DNA of 64,000 nt from Azospirillum sp. SYSU D00513 (GCF_017356015.1 NZ_JAFIQV010000005.1:124001-188000), one strand, 5' to 3'. Counted from the first letter of the stretch, positions 49,816 to 58,958 are shown. Notes: a model not told the origin generated them from the sequence alone. Numbers and translations are program-made.

Positions 49816-50595
49816 ATGGATTGGTCCACGATATTGATCGGCGTCGGCGGCAGTGCCGCGGCGGGCGCCGCGACCGGGCTCGGCGCCCTCCCCCTTCTCG
49901 CCGTCCGCGGCCTTTCGGACAAGGTGCAGACCACGCTGCTCGGCTTCGCCGCCGGGGTGATGCTCGCCGCCTCCTTCTTCTCCCTGATCATTCCGGGCCT
50001 GGAAGAGGGGGAGAAGGTGCTGCACAGCCGCCCCTTGGCGGCGCTGGTCGTGATCGCGGCGATCCTGCTGGGCGCGGGCGCCCTGTGGGCCATCGACCGC
50101 TACGCCCCGCACGAGCATTTCATCGCCGGCCGCCAGGGCAAGATGACCGCGCAGGTGCGGCGGATCTGGCTGTTCGTCATCGCCATCACCCTGCACAACG
50201 TGCCCGAAGGGCTGGCGGTCGGGGTCGGCTTCGGCAGCGGCGATCCGACGCGGGGCTGGACCCTGGCGCTCGCCATCGGCCTCCAGAACATGCCGGAAGG
50301 GCTGGCGGTCGCCGCCTCGCTGGTGGCGCTCGGCTACGGCCGGCTGGTGGCCTGCCTGCTGGCGCTCGCGACGGGCATGGTCGAGCCCATCGGCGGCTTC
50401 ATCGGCGTGGCGGCGGCCTCGGCCGGCCAGTTCATGCTGCCCTGGGGCCTCGGCTTCGCCGCAGGCGCGATGCTGTTCGTGATCTCCCACGAGATCATTC
50501 CGGAAACCCACCGCAAGGGGCACCAGCATGTCGGCACCGCCGGCCTGATGGTGGGCCTGAGCGTCATGATGTTCCTGGACGTGACGCTGCAATAG
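49816..50595 (+). CDS. ZIP family metal transporter
   Basis: A 259-residue ZIP (ZupT-like) divalent-metal transporter with eight predicted helices. The metal path is marked by 'TLHNVPEGLAVGVGFG' in helix 4 and 'LQNMPEGLAVAASLV' in helix 5, and 'FVISHEIIPETHRKGHQH' in a later helix. Zn2+ or Fe2+ uptake is likely. The ATG at 49816 begins with the first helix. The gene ends before a bidirectional hairpin and faces the spoVR gene. Confidence 0.9.
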   Translation: MDWSTILIGVGGSAAAGAATGLGALPLLAVRGLSDKVQTTLLGFAAGVMLAASFFSLIIPGLEEGEKVLHSRPLAALVVIAAILLGAGALWAIDRYAPHEHFIAGRQGKMTAQVRRIWLFVIAITLHNVPEGLAVGVGFGSGDPTRGWTLALAIGLQNMPEGLAVAASLVALGYGRLVACLLALATGMVEPIGGFIGVAAASAGQFMLPWGLGFAAGAMLFVISHEIIPETHRKGHQHVGTAGLMVGLSVMMFLDVTLQ

Positions 50596-50626
50596 CCGGC
50601 GAAAGAGACGCGCGCCCCAAAGGAAA

Positions 50627-50656
50627 GGCCCCGCCGCTGGAACAAGCGGCGGGGCC
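50627..50656. terminator. Bidirectional terminator between zip and spoVR genes
   Basis: A perfect 12-bp GC hairpin (arms 50627-50638 and 50645-50656, 6-nt loop) lies between the convergent stops at 50595 and 50698. It is followed by TTCTTCG on the plus strand and by CTTTCCTTT on the minus strand, so it may end transcription in both directions. Confidence 0.7.
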
Positions 50657-50697
50657 TTCTTCGTCTCAAGGCAAGCGCCCGAAGAGAGCTCCGGACC

Positions 50698-52251
50698 TTA
50701 CGCCACGCTCCCGCTGGGTGCCGCGACGGCATGTTCCTTCAGCACCGCCTCCGACGTGGCCGAGACCTCGACGAGCTGGACCTCGTAGCCCCAGAGGTTG
50801 GCGATGTGGCGCAGCACGGCCTTGGCGTCGTTTTCGTCCAGCAGCACGCCGTTGGTGACGCGGTGCTGGAGGATCAGCTTGCGGTCGCCGGCCAGGTCCA
50901 CGTCCACGATCTGGATGTCCGGCTCCAGATAGCCCAGGTCGTACTGGCGGGCCAGCAGCTTGCGGACGTTGCGGTAGCCGCGCTCGTTGTGGATGTGCTC
51001 GACCAGCAGATAGGGATCCTCGGCGTCGTCGCGCACGCTGAACAGCTTGTGCTTCCGGATCATGTGCGGGCTGAGATACTGCAGGACGAAGCTCTCGTCG
51101 CGGTAGTTCGCCCAGGCGTGGCGCACCGCCTCCAGCCCGTCGCCGCTCCCGGCGAGATCCGGGAACCAGTAGCGGTCCTCCTCCGTCGGGTTCTCGGCGA
51201 TGCGGGAGATGTCCTGCATCATCGCGAAGCCCAGCGCGTACGGGTTGATGCCCGAGAAGCGCTGGTCGTCGAATTCCGGCTGGAAGACGACCGAGGTGTG
51301 CGAATGCAGGAACTCCAGCATCGCCCCGTCGCTGATCCGCCCGGTCTGATGCAGCCGGTTCATGATGTGGTAATGGACGAAGGTGGCGCAGCCCTCGTTC
51401 ATCAGCTTGGTCTGCTTCTGCGGGTAGAAATACTGGGAGACGTGGCGGACGATGCGCAGGATCTCGCGCTGCCAGTGCTCCAGCCGCGGAGCCTTCTTCT
51501 CCAGGAAATAGAGCAGGTTCTCCTCGGGCAGGCCGAGCAGCTTCTTGCGCTCCGACACGCTGCGCGGCGGCTTCTGGCCGGGGGCCGGCTTTGGCACCGT
51601 GCGCCAGAGGTCGTTGAAGGTCTCGTCCTGGTACTGCTGGCGCTCACGCTCGCGCTTCTGCTCCAGCCGCAGGTCGAGCGCCCGCTTCTTCGGGTATTTG
51701 TGCACGCCCTGGTTCATCAGCGCGTGGGCGGCGTCCAGCACCCGCTCCACCGCGGCGTAGCCGTAGCGCTCCTCGCACTGGGCGATGTAGGCCTTGGCGA
51801 ACTCCAGATAGTCGAGGATGCCCTCGGCGTCCGTCCATTGCAGGAAGAGCTGGTTGTTCTTGAAGAAGTGGTTGTGCCCGAAGGCCGCGTGCGCGATCAC
51901 CAGCGTCTGCATCGTCATGGTGTTCTCTTCCATGATGTAGCTGATGCAGGGGCTGGAATTGATGACGATCTCGTAGGCGAGGCCGCGGAAGCCCTTGCGG
52001 TACATCATCTCGTCGCGGGCGAAATGCTTGCCGAACGACCAGTGCTTGTACATCAGGGGCATGCCGATCGAGGAATAGGCGTCGAGCATCTGCTCGGCCG
52101 TGATGACCTCGATCTGGTTCGGGTAGACGTTGAGGCCCATCTCCTTGATCGCGATGTGGTCGATCGCGTCGTAGACCCGCTTGATCTTGTCGTAGTCCCA
52201 GTCGGCCCCGTCGTAGAGGAGGCCTTCGGGCTTGCTGATGACGGCGCTCAT
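50698..52251 (-). CDS. spoVR: SpoVR family protein
   Basis: A 517-residue protein of the SpoVR/YcgB family, widely present in non-sporulating bacteria. The start 'PEGLLYDGADWDYDKIKRVY' and 'VYPNQIEVITAEQMLDAY' are typical, as are 'MYKHWSFGKHFARDE', 'EEVI'-type helices and 'NPYALGFAMMQDISRIAE'. Molecular function is unknown; it is linked to stress and stationary phase. It is the last gene of the operon prkA - yeaH - spoVR (31-bp gap after yeaH). The start at 52251 (MSAVISKPEG) is chosen; an earlier in-frame start would add a low-complexity lead. Confidence 0.93.
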   Translation of the reverse strand: MSAVISKPEGLLYDGADWDYDKIKRVYDAIDHIAIKEMGLNVYPNQIEVITAEQMLDAYSSIGMPLMYKHWSFGKHFARDEMMYRKGFRGLAYEIVINSSPCISYIMEENTMTMQTLVIAHAAFGHNHFFKNNQLFLQWTDAEGILDYLEFAKAYIAQCEERYGYAAVERVLDAAHALMNQGVHKYPKKRALDLRLEQKRERERQQYQDETFNDLWRTVPKPAPGQKPPRSVSERKKLLGLPEENLLYFLEKKAPRLEHWQREILRIVRHVSQYFYPQKQTKLMNEGCATFVHYHIMNRLHQTGRISDGAMLEFLHSHTSVVFQPEFDDQRFSGINPYALGFAMMQDISRIAENPTEEDRYWFPDLAGSGDGLEAVRHAWANYRDESFVLQYLSPHMIRKHKLFSVRDDAEDPYLLVEHIHNERGYRNVRKLLARQYDLGYLEPDIQIVDVDLAGDRKLILQHRVTNGVLLDENDAKAVLRHIANLWGYEVQLVEVSATSEAVLKEHAVAAPSGSVA

Positions 52252-52282
52252 TCTTGGGCACTCCCTAGGGGTCGGGCCGGCT

Positions 52283-53575
52283 TCAGGCGCCGGCCTTCTC
52301 GCGGGCGAACAGGTCACGGAAGACCGGGAAGATCTCGCGGCGCGACCGCACGCGCCGCATGGCGAGCGGCAGCTCGGGGCTCTGCACCGTCTTGTAGGTG
52401 CGCCACAGCTCCGTCTCGCGGCCGAGCGCGGACAGCCCCATGTTGTGCTCCGCCGCCACCTCGATGTAGGCGAAATACTGGCACATGGGCACGATCACGT
52501 CGCGCAGCAGCGCCGCCGAGCGGGCGTTGTCCGACGACATGTTGTCGCCGTCCGACGCCTGCGCGGCGTAGATGTTCCACTCGCTCTCCGGGTAGCGCTC
52601 CTGGACGACGCGCTGCATCTCCTCCAGCGCGGTGGACACGACGGTGCCGCCGGTCTCCGTCGAGTAGAAGAAGGTCTCCTCGTCCACCTCCTTCGCCTCG
52701 TGGGTGTGGCGGATGAAGACGATGTCCACGGAACGGTAGCGCCGCTTCAAGAACAGGTAGAGCAGCATGAAGAAGCGCTTGGCGAGGTCCTTCATGTGCT
52801 CCGTCATGGAGCCGGACACGTCCATCAGGCAGAACATGACGGCCTGCGCGATCGGCTTGGGCACCGTCTCGAAGCGGTTGTAGCGGACATCGATCGGGTC
52901 GATGAAGGGGATGCGCTTGGACCGCATGTGGAAGCGTTCCAGCTGCTCGCGCATCTCCTGGAGCCGTTCCAGATCCTCGCCGCGCGCCTCCGCCTCGGCC
53001 AGCAGCCGCTCCATTTCCTCCATCTCCGCCGGCTTGGGCCGTTTGAGCGCGATGCGGCGGCTCAGGCTGTTGCGCATGGTGCGCACCAGGTTGAGGTTGG
53101 CCGGCGAGCCCGTGACCGAATATCCGGCGCGGGTGACGGAGTAGGATTCCGACTGCTTGACCTTCTGCTTCACCAGGTCGGGGAGTTCCAGGTCCTCCAG
53201 GAAGATGTCCAGGAACTCCTCGCGGCTGAGGACGAAGCGGAAATCGTCCTCGCCCTCCCCGTCGGCGCTGCCCTCGTTGCCGCGGCCGCCGCCCTGCTGC
53301 TCGGGGCGCGCGATCGTGTCGCCTTCCACATACTCCTTGTTTCCGGGGACGACGTAGTCGCGCACGCCCCCGGAGCCGGAGCGGTGGAAGGAGGGCTCCC
53401 GCACGCCACCCGTCGAGATGGTGACCTTCTCACCGTTCTCGATGTCCTGGATGCCCCGCTTGCCCGAGGCATCCCGCACCGCCTTGACCACCTGTTCCTT
53501 GGCGCGCCGCAGGAAGCGCTGGCGGTTGGCCAGGCTCTTGCCTTGCGGGTTCAGGCGTCGGTCGATGATGTTCAT
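52283..53575 (-). CDS. yeaH: YeaH/YhbH family protein (DUF444)
   Basis: A 430-residue DUF444 protein. Its C-terminal half is a von Willebrand A-like fold with the MIDAS motif 'CLMDVSGSMTEHMKD'. The N-terminal part has a Gly/Arg-rich segment ('PEQQGGGRGNEG') and the conserved 'KNREYVEGD'-type start of the family. It lies between prkA and spoVR and is presumed to work with the PrkA kinase (as E. coli YeaG-YeaH do in nitrogen-starvation and stationary-phase responses). The ATG at 53575 is preferred to the TTG one codon upstream. Confidence 0.93.
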   Translation of the reverse strand: MNIIDRRLNPQGKSLANRQRFLRRAKEQVVKAVRDASGKRGIQDIENGEKVTISTGGVREPSFHRSGSGGVRDYVVPGNKEYVEGDTIARPEQQGGGRGNEGSADGEGEDDFRFVLSREEFLDIFLEDLELPDLVKQKVKQSESYSVTRAGYSVTGSPANLNLVRTMRNSLSRRIALKRPKPAEMEEMERLLAEAEARGEDLERLQEMREQLERFHMRSKRIPFIDPIDVRYNRFETVPKPIAQAVMFCLMDVSGSMTEHMKDLAKRFFMLLYLFLKRRYRSVDIVFIRHTHEAKEVDEETFFYSTETGGTVVSTALEEMQRVVQERYPESEWNIYAAQASDGDNMSSDNARSAALLRDVIVPMCQYFAYIEVAAEHNMGLSALGRETELWRTYKTVQSPELPLAMRRVRSRREIFPVFRDLFAREKAGA

Positions 53576-53619
53576 CAAGGGGGAACCCCTCCTGCCTTAG
53601 TAAGCCGCGCTTCGGGCCG

Positions 53620-55566
53620 TCAGCCGGCCTGCTTGACGCGCATGTACCATTCCACGAGACGCCGGACCTGCCGCTCGGTGTAGCCGCGCGTCATCATCCG
53701 CGACACGAACTCCGTGTGCTTTTTCTCGGTGTCGCCGTCCTTCTTCGAGCCGAAGCTGATGACCGGCAGCAGATCCTCGACCTGCGAGAACATGCGCTTC
53801 TCGATCACTTCGCGGATCTTCTCGTAGGAGGTCCAGGAGGGGTTGCGCCCGCCGTTCGCCGCCCGCGCCCGAAGCGCGAACTTGACGACCTCGTTGCGGA
53901 AGTCCTTCGGGTTGGCGATGCCGGCCGGCTTCTCGACCTTCGTCAGCTCCTGGTTCAGAAGCTCGCGGTTGAGCAGCTGGCCCGTGTCGGAGTCCTTGAA
54001 GTCCTGGTCCTCGATCCATGCGTCCGCGTAATCGACATAGCGGTCGAACAGGTTCTGGCCATAGTCGTGGTAGGATTCCAGATAGGCCTTCTGGATTTCG
54101 TTGCCGATGAACTCCGCGTAGCGCGGGGCCAGCTCGGCCTTGATGAACTCCAGGTACCGCTTCTCCGTGTCCTCCGGGAACTGCTCGCGCTTGATCGACT
54201 GCTCCAGCACATACATCAGGTGGACCGGATCCGCCGCGATCTCGTTGCTGTCGTAGTTGAAGGTCGCCGCCAGCACCTTGAAAGCGAAGCGGGTGGAGAT
54301 GCCGTCCATGCCCTCGTCCACGCCGGCTTGGTCCTTGTACTCCTGCATGGACTTGGCCTTGGGGTCGGTCTCCTTGACGCTCTCGCCGTCATAGACCCGC
54401 ATCTTGGAATAGAAGCTGGAGTTCGGGTGCTCGCGCAGGCGCGACAGGACCGAGAAGCGCGCCAGCATCTCCAGCGTCGCCGGCGCGCAGGGGGCCGTCG
54501 CCAGGTCGGAGGTCTGGACCAGCTTCTCGTAGATCTTGTTCTCCTCCGCCACCCGCAGGCAGTAGGGGACCTTGATCACGCAGATGCGGTCGATGAAGGC
54601 TTCGTTGTTCTTGTTGTTCTTGAAGGTCTGCCACTCGGCCTCGTTCGAGTGGGCCAGGATGATGCCCTGGAAGGGAATGGCGCCGATGTTCTCCGACCCG
54701 ACATAGTTGCCCTCCTGCGTCGCCGTCAGCAGCGGGTGGAGCATCTTGATCGGGGCCTTGAACATCTCGACGAATTCCAGCACGCCCTGGCTGGCGCGGT
54801 TCAGGCCGCCGGAGAAGCTGTAGGCGTCGGGGTCGTTCTGGCTGTACATCTCCAGCTTGCGGATGTCGACCTTGCCGACCAGCGAGGAGATGTCCTGGTT
54901 GTTCTCGTCGCCCGGCTCGGTCTTGGAGATGCAGATCTGCCGCAGCTTCGACGGGTGCAGCTTCACCACCTTGAACTTGGAGATGTCGCCGCCGAACTCG
55001 TCCAGCCGCTTGACGGCCCAGGGGCTCATCAGGCCGGTCAGGCGGCGGCGCGGGATGCCGTAGCGCTCCTCCAGGATCTCGCCCATCTCCTCCGGGTTGA
55101 AGAGCCCGAGCGGGCTTTCGAAGATCGGGCTGATCTCCTTGCCGGCCTTCAGCGCGTAGATCGGGTGCTTTTCCATCAGCGACTTCAGCCGCTCGGCGAG
55201 CGAGGACTTGCCGCCGCCCACCGGGCCCAGCAGGTAGAGGATCTGCTTGCGCTCCTCCAGACCCTGGGCAGCGTGGCGGAAGAAGCCGACGATGCGCTCG
55301 ATCGTCTCTTCCATGCCGTAGAAGTCGGAGAAGGCGGGATAGACCTTGATGGTCCGGTTCATGAAGATCCGCCCCAGACGCGGATCCTTGGCGGTGTCGA
55401 CCACCTCCGGCTCGCCGATGGCGGCGAGGATGCGTTCCGGTGCGGAGGAATACATCATGGGATCGTCGCGACAAGCCTGGAGATATTCCATGAGGCTCAT
55501 CTCAGTCTCGCGGCGCCCCTCGTAGGACTGCGTGTAGCGCGTGAACAGTTCGTCGGCCGGGAACAT
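53620..55566 (-). CDS. prkA: PrkA family serine protein kinase (YeaG-like)
   Basis: A 648-residue protein with an N-terminal AAA+-like ATPase portion (Walker A 'LLGPVGGGKSSLAERL' near residue 100; later 'GIILAHSNEAEW') and a C-terminal PrkA kinase-type region ('DEGMDGISTRFAFKVLAATF'). E. coli YeaG and Bacillus PrkA act in stress and sporulation-like control, although true kinase activity is debated. It is the first gene of the three-gene operon. The ATG at 55566 begins 'MFPADELFTRYTQSYEG', a typical family start. The 900 bp upstream hold no gene and probably carry its promoter. Confidence 0.94.
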   Translation of the reverse strand: MFPADELFTRYTQSYEGRRETEMSLMEYLQACRDDPMMYSSAPERILAAIGEPEVVDTAKDPRLGRIFMNRTIKVYPAFSDFYGMEETIERIVGFFRHAAQGLEERKQILYLLGPVGGGKSSLAERLKSLMEKHPIYALKAGKEISPIFESPLGLFNPEEMGEILEERYGIPRRRLTGLMSPWAVKRLDEFGGDISKFKVVKLHPSKLRQICISKTEPGDENNQDISSLVGKVDIRKLEMYSQNDPDAYSFSGGLNRASQGVLEFVEMFKAPIKMLHPLLTATQEGNYVGSENIGAIPFQGIILAHSNEAEWQTFKNNKNNEAFIDRICVIKVPYCLRVAEENKIYEKLVQTSDLATAPCAPATLEMLARFSVLSRLREHPNSSFYSKMRVYDGESVKETDPKAKSMQEYKDQAGVDEGMDGISTRFAFKVLAATFNYDSNEIAADPVHLMYVLEQSIKREQFPEDTEKRYLEFIKAELAPRYAEFIGNEIQKAYLESYHDYGQNLFDRYVDYADAWIEDQDFKDSDTGQLLNRELLNQELTKVEKPAGIANPKDFRNEVVKFALRARAANGGRNPSWTSYEKIREVIEKRMFSQVEDLLPVISFGSKKDGDTEKKHTEFVSRMMTRGYTERQVRRLVEWYMRVKQAG

Positions 55567-56466
55567 TCCTCGCTCCGTATTTCTTAGTCCGATGCGTTGG
55601 GGCTGCCATCGGGTGGGACACCCTCCGGCGCAAGCAGAGCCGGCGCGAAACGATCGGTCAGGGGGGTAGCGCCCCCTTGACGGATCCGCTCCTTGCCGAA
55701 AACAAGCAGTTTTGTGCGATTGCTTTCCAAATGAGGCGACCTCGCGGAACCGCTGTGCCTGAATGTGCTGAATCTGAATGTGGTGCTGGACCTTGAGCTT
55801 TCCAGCCAAACCTCATCCTGCGGCGAAATGCTCGCGGTGGTACCGCAGCCGCTTGGGCCCGCCGTTACTGGCGCCGGGCCGGAACGTCCGAAGGAACGTT
55901 CAAAAGACCATTCAAAAAAACTGATGTTTTTCGTAAAGCGTTGTTGATGCCGTGACGGAGCCATCCTCCCGGCCGAGGCGGGGGGTGCCGCCTGCCGCTC
56001 GTTCGGGATTCGCTGACCGCATTCGATCACGCCATCATCCTCCGGAGCAATCCGTCCGCCGTCGCCGAAACGACAGCCGAGGTTAACAAAAAGAATGAAC
56101 CTGCAAAGATTAAAAACTCACTGCCGTGCCGGGGCGACTAAGGCCTGATTTCTCCTGGATTCGATTAACGCACGGTGCGGGCCGCTGATCCACCCATTCC
56201 TATGGAAGATGGTGAGGCGAATCTCCGTACATCGACAAGGCGAAATTTAGGCCTTTTGGAGGCAGCCGAACGGCCAAGCCTTCGCCACAACCATCCGTTG
56301 CCCGAACCAAATCAACGGCTTGCCCGCGCGGTGCCCGGTGCCGGGAAAACCCCTTCATCCTAAGGTACCGGCCGGGAGCCCGCGGCGGCGGCAATGTGCC
56401 GCACCGGCGGCGCGCCCCTCCGGAAGAAGCATTGCGCTGGGGGTGAGGCGGGGATACACCGGATCC
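55567..56466. other. 900-bp gene-free region upstream of prkA
   Basis: This is the longest stretch without a credible gene. The part next to prkA (55567-55800) and that next to the Nudix gene should hold their divergent promoters. It has a mildly AT-rich section (55900-55945 and 56080-56130), a short partial direct repeat near 55884-55910 (GAACGTCCGAAG / GAACGTTCAAAAG) and CTGAATGTG copies at about 55760-55785. I see no tRNA, intrinsic terminator or convincing sigma-54 or sigma-70 site. Open frames in it have the composition of noise. Confidence 0.5.
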
Positions 56467-57321
56467 ATGAGCTTCCTCGACCACATCCGCGCGTGCAACG
56501 CGCACGACTTCTCGGCCTACCGTCCCTTCGTGCTGGAGGGGCGGCGGCTCGGCTGGGTCCGCCACGCGCTCGCCGAGGAGCTGCCCGGCGTCGATCCCGG
56601 CTTCGTCACCACCCCCGGCCATGTGACGCTGGCGCCGGAGCTGCGCGACTTCGAGGCGCGCTCCACGGTGCTGCAGCACGCGGCCGAATATCTGCTGGAG
56701 CGCGGCGACCTCGCCTCGCTGCGCAACGAATATTACCCGGTGATGGAGAGGTGGGGGGCGGAGCCGCTGCTGCGGGTGGACCGCGCCATCGTGGCGCCCT
56801 TCGGCGTCGCCTCCTTCGGGCTGCACGTCAACGGCTATGTCCGGGGAGAAGACGGCAGCCTGTCCATGTGGGTCGGCCGCCGCGCCCGCGACCGGGAGAT
56901 CGCGCCCGGCCAGTACGACAACCTCATCGCCGGCGGGCAGCCCATTGGCCTGTCCCTGGCCGAGAACCTCGCCAAGGAAGCCCGGGAAGAGGCGGACATC
57001 GGCCCGGAGCTGGCGGCCCGCGCCGTGCCCGTGGGCGTCATCTCCTACCTGATGGACTCGCGGCTCGGGCTGAAGCCCGACACGCTCTTCGTCTATGACC
57101 TGGAACTCTCCCCCGACGTCGTGCCGCGCAACACCGACGGCGAGGTCGAGGTCTTCGAGCTGTGGCCGCTGGACCGCGTCGCCGAATCGGTCCGCACCAG
57201 CGGGGACTGGAAGTTCAACGTGAACCTCGTGGTCATCGACTTCCTCGTCCGCCACGGCTGGCTCACCCCGGAGGAGCCGGATTATGTGGAGATCGTGAAG
57301 GGGCTGCGGCGGAGCTGGTGA
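56467..57321 (+). CDS. DUF4743/Nudix hydrolase (Tnr3-like)
   Basis: A 284-residue protein: an N-terminal DUF4743 domain (about 1-115; 'RPFVLEGRRLGWVRHALAEE') and a Nudix domain (about 120-270) with 'ENLAKEAREEADI' as the Nudix helix, in the non-canonical spacing of the Tnr3 group, and 'GGQPIGLS' before it. Fungal and plant relatives hydrolyse oxidised thiamine diphosphates, and a similar repair role is possible. The start at 56467 (MSFLDHIRAC) is the family N-terminus. It stands alone; a BIME-like repeat follows. Confidence 0.85.
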   Translation: MSFLDHIRACNAHDFSAYRPFVLEGRRLGWVRHALAEELPGVDPGFVTTPGHVTLAPELRDFEARSTVLQHAAEYLLERGDLASLRNEYYPVMERWGAEPLLRVDRAIVAPFGVASFGLHVNGYVRGEDGSLSMWVGRRARDREIAPGQYDNLIAGGQPIGLSLAENLAKEAREEADIGPELAARAVPVGVISYLMDSRLGLKPDTLFVYDLELSPDVVPRNTDGEVEVFELWPLDRVAESVRTSGDWKFNVNLVVIDFLVRHGWLTPEEPDYVEIVKGLRRSW

Positions 57322-57390
57322 GCAGGGCGAAAGCCACTCAGCGAAGTCCAGCACCTGTGGTCGCCATTCCGCAGTACATCACAAATGAGC

Positions 57391-57478
57391 CGTCATCCCC
57401 GCGAAAGCGGGGACCCAGAATTACGGCCTGATCCGACTTGCGCGAGACTCCTGGATCCCCGCTTTCGCGGGGATGACG
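57391..57478. repeat. BIME-like paired palindromic repeat
   Basis: Two 28-bp inverted copies (57391-57418 and 57451-57478, one mismatch) of a sequence built on the palindrome CCCCGCGAAAGCGGGG, flanked by GTCATC and CCAG/CTGG, with a 32-bp middle. It lies between the convergent Nudix and gluQ stops. The form GTCATCCCCGCGAAAGCGGGGA is a common intergenic repeat in alphaproteobacteria and may act as a terminator or RNA-stabilising element. Confidence 0.85.
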
Positions 57479-57523
57479 CGCAAGTCTATTTGCGGCAGAA
57501 GTGCCTCGCCCTTCCCATCCCCT

Positions 57524-58369
57524 TCAATCCGGGAATCCCGCCATCGCCCGCACCTCGGCGGGGCTGTGCCCGGCCTCGCGCAGCGTGCGCAGCGATCTGG
57601 CACCGTCGCGCTTGGCGAGCCGTTCGCCGCGCTCGTTCACCAGCAGCCCGTGATGGTGATAGTCCGGCACGGCGAGCCCGAGCAGCGCCTGGAGCAGCCG
57701 GTGCAGGTGGGTCGCAAAGAACAGGTCCTGCCCCCGCGTCACCAGCGTGATCCCCTGCAGATCATCGTCCACCGTGACGCTCAGGTGATAGCTGGTCGGC
57801 GTGTCCTTGCGGGCGAGCACCACGTCGCCGAGGATTTCCGGCGCCGCCTCCTGCCAGCCCTGTGCCCGGTCGTGCCAGCGCAGCGGGCCGGCCAGCGCCT
57901 TGGCCGCCGCCACGTCAAGCCGCAGGGCGTAGGGGCCGCCGGCCGCCAGCCGTTCGGCGCGCAAGCTCTCGGGCAAGTGCCGGCAGGTGCCGGGATAGAG
58001 CAGCCCGTCCGGCCCGTGCGGCGCCTGTCCGGCGCGGGCCGCCTCCGCCGCGATCTCCTTGCGGGTGCAGAAGCAGGGATAGACGAGACCCAGCGCCTGG
58101 AGCCGGGCGAGCGCCGCGCGGTAGTCGTCGAAATGGTCCGACTGCCGGCGCACCGGCCCATCCCAGTCCAGCCCCAGCCAGGCCAGGTCGTCCATGAGGT
58201 CGGACTCGAAGACCGGCCGGCAGCGCCCGGCGTCGATGTCTTCGATGCGCAGGAGAAAGCGTCCCCCGGCCATGCGGGCTGCGCGCCAGCCGAACAGGGC
58301 CGAATGCGCGTGCCCGAGATGCAGATGCCCGGTCGGGCTCGGGGCGAAGCGGGTGACGGTCTCGGTCAT
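57524..58369 (-). CDS. gluQ: Glutamyl-Q tRNA(Asp) synthetase
   Basis: A 281-residue paralogue of glutamyl-tRNA synthetase without an anticodon-binding domain. The HIGH-like motif is in 'FAPSPTGHLHLGHAHSAL' and the KMSKS counterpart in 'ERLAKRDGARSL'. Cysteines in 'YPCFCTRKE' and 'YPGTCRHL' form the zinc site. GluQ adds glutamate to the queuosine of tRNA(Asp). The start at 58369 is the family one. Length is normal (about 290). Confidence 0.92.
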   Translation of the reverse strand: MTETVTRFAPSPTGHLHLGHAHSALFGWRAARMAGGRFLLRIEDIDAGRCRPVFESDLMDDLAWLGLDWDGPVRRQSDHFDDYRAALARLQALGLVYPCFCTRKEIAAEAARAGQAPHGPDGLLYPGTCRHLPESLRAERLAAGGPYALRLDVAAAKALAGPLRWHDRAQGWQEAAPEILGDVVLARKDTPTSYHLSVTVDDDLQGITLVTRGQDLFFATHLHRLLQALLGLAVPDYHHHGLLVNERGERLAKRDGARSLRTLREAGHSPAEVRAMAGFPD

Positions 58370-58505
58370 GCCCGCCTTATAGCCGAAGCCTTGAGGGGCG
58401 GTGTACCGCGACTTTTCGGACGCACCCACCGGCCCCGGCGGTTCCCCCCGGGACCACAAGAGCCGATGGACCTGATCAGGAGCGGACCCGGATCATGAAC
58501 AAGCC

Positions 58506-58556
58506 CCGATCAGAAATAGGGTCCGATCAGAAATAGGGCCCGATCAGAAATAAGGA
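58506..58556. repeat. Triple 17-bp tandem repeat at the end of a small gene
   Basis: Three near-identical copies of CCGATCAGAAATAGGGT (58506-58522, 58523-58539, 58540-58556; the third ends AAGGA). The copy nearest the gene holds the last residues and the stop codon of the 55-codon gene, so the other two are duplicates of its terminal codons, placed after the stop. This is the trace of a slippage or recombination event. Confidence 0.85.
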
Positions 58557-58711
58557 TTGTCCTTGATCGGCTCGACCGGGATTTCCTCGCCCTCGAGGTA
58601 GAGCGCCAGACGGCGCCGAAGCTCCTGGTCGAAGGCGTCGATGCGGCGCTGGCGGTCCCGCTCTTCACGTTCGCGGAGCTTGTCGGCAAAATCGATGATC
58701 GTGGCGCTCAT
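58544..58711 (-). CDS. Small hypothetical helical protein (55 aa)
   Basis: A 55-residue protein starting ATG 58711: 'MSATIIDFADKLREREERD', then a charged helix of Arg/Glu pairs and a tail 'EPIKDNPYF'. It is probably a coiled helix with no membrane part. I know no named family, though such 'D-F-A-x-x-L-R' starters occur in alphaproteobacterial small proteins. The stop is inside a 17-bp tandem repeat that copies its last codons. It lies 174 bp before gluQ on the same strand. Confidence 0.65.
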   Translation of the reverse strand: MSATIIDFADKLREREERDRQRRIDAFDQELRRRLALYLEGEEIPVEPIKDNPYF

Positions 58712-58911
58712 GATGTTTCCCCGTGGAATACCGGGTCACCTTGCCAGCCTATGGTTAACGCCACGTAACCAGCCAAAGCGGGATTCCGCCGGTGCGCCGC
58801 GAATCTCTATTTGTCACACCTCCGGCCGGGTGAGGACTCATCCGTTCGAAGGTGAGGATGAAGGCTGCTTGACGCTTTGGTTACGATTACGCGCCGAAAC
58901 ACCCCGACATA

Positions 58912-58940
58912 TTGAGTTCTTTCTCCAAATAATCTATGTA
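58912..58940 (+). promoter_or_regulatory. Probable sigma-70 promoter of the HNH gene
   Basis: TTGAGT (58912-58917) and TATGTA (58935-58940) are separated by 17 bp on the plus strand, in an AT-rich patch upstream of the HNH nuclease gene. The predicted transcript would begin near 58947 and carry the hairpin at 58959-58976 at its 5' end. Confidence 0.5.
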
Positions 58941-58958
58941 TCTAGTGTACCTCTCGTA

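Noticed and set aside
55584..56030. A 148-codon minus-strand frame before prkA
   Set aside because: Composition (Ser/Arg/Pro-rich, no domain) looks non-coding, and it begins inside a likely promoter region.
58506..58556. Three short repeats as a CRISPR array
   Set aside because: There are no spacers between the units and no cas genes; it is a simple tandem duplication.
58755..58769. Third CtrA-like box TTAA-N7-TAAC upstream of the 55-codon gene
   Set aside because: The second half-site lacks the first T; without more evidence it is too weak to list.
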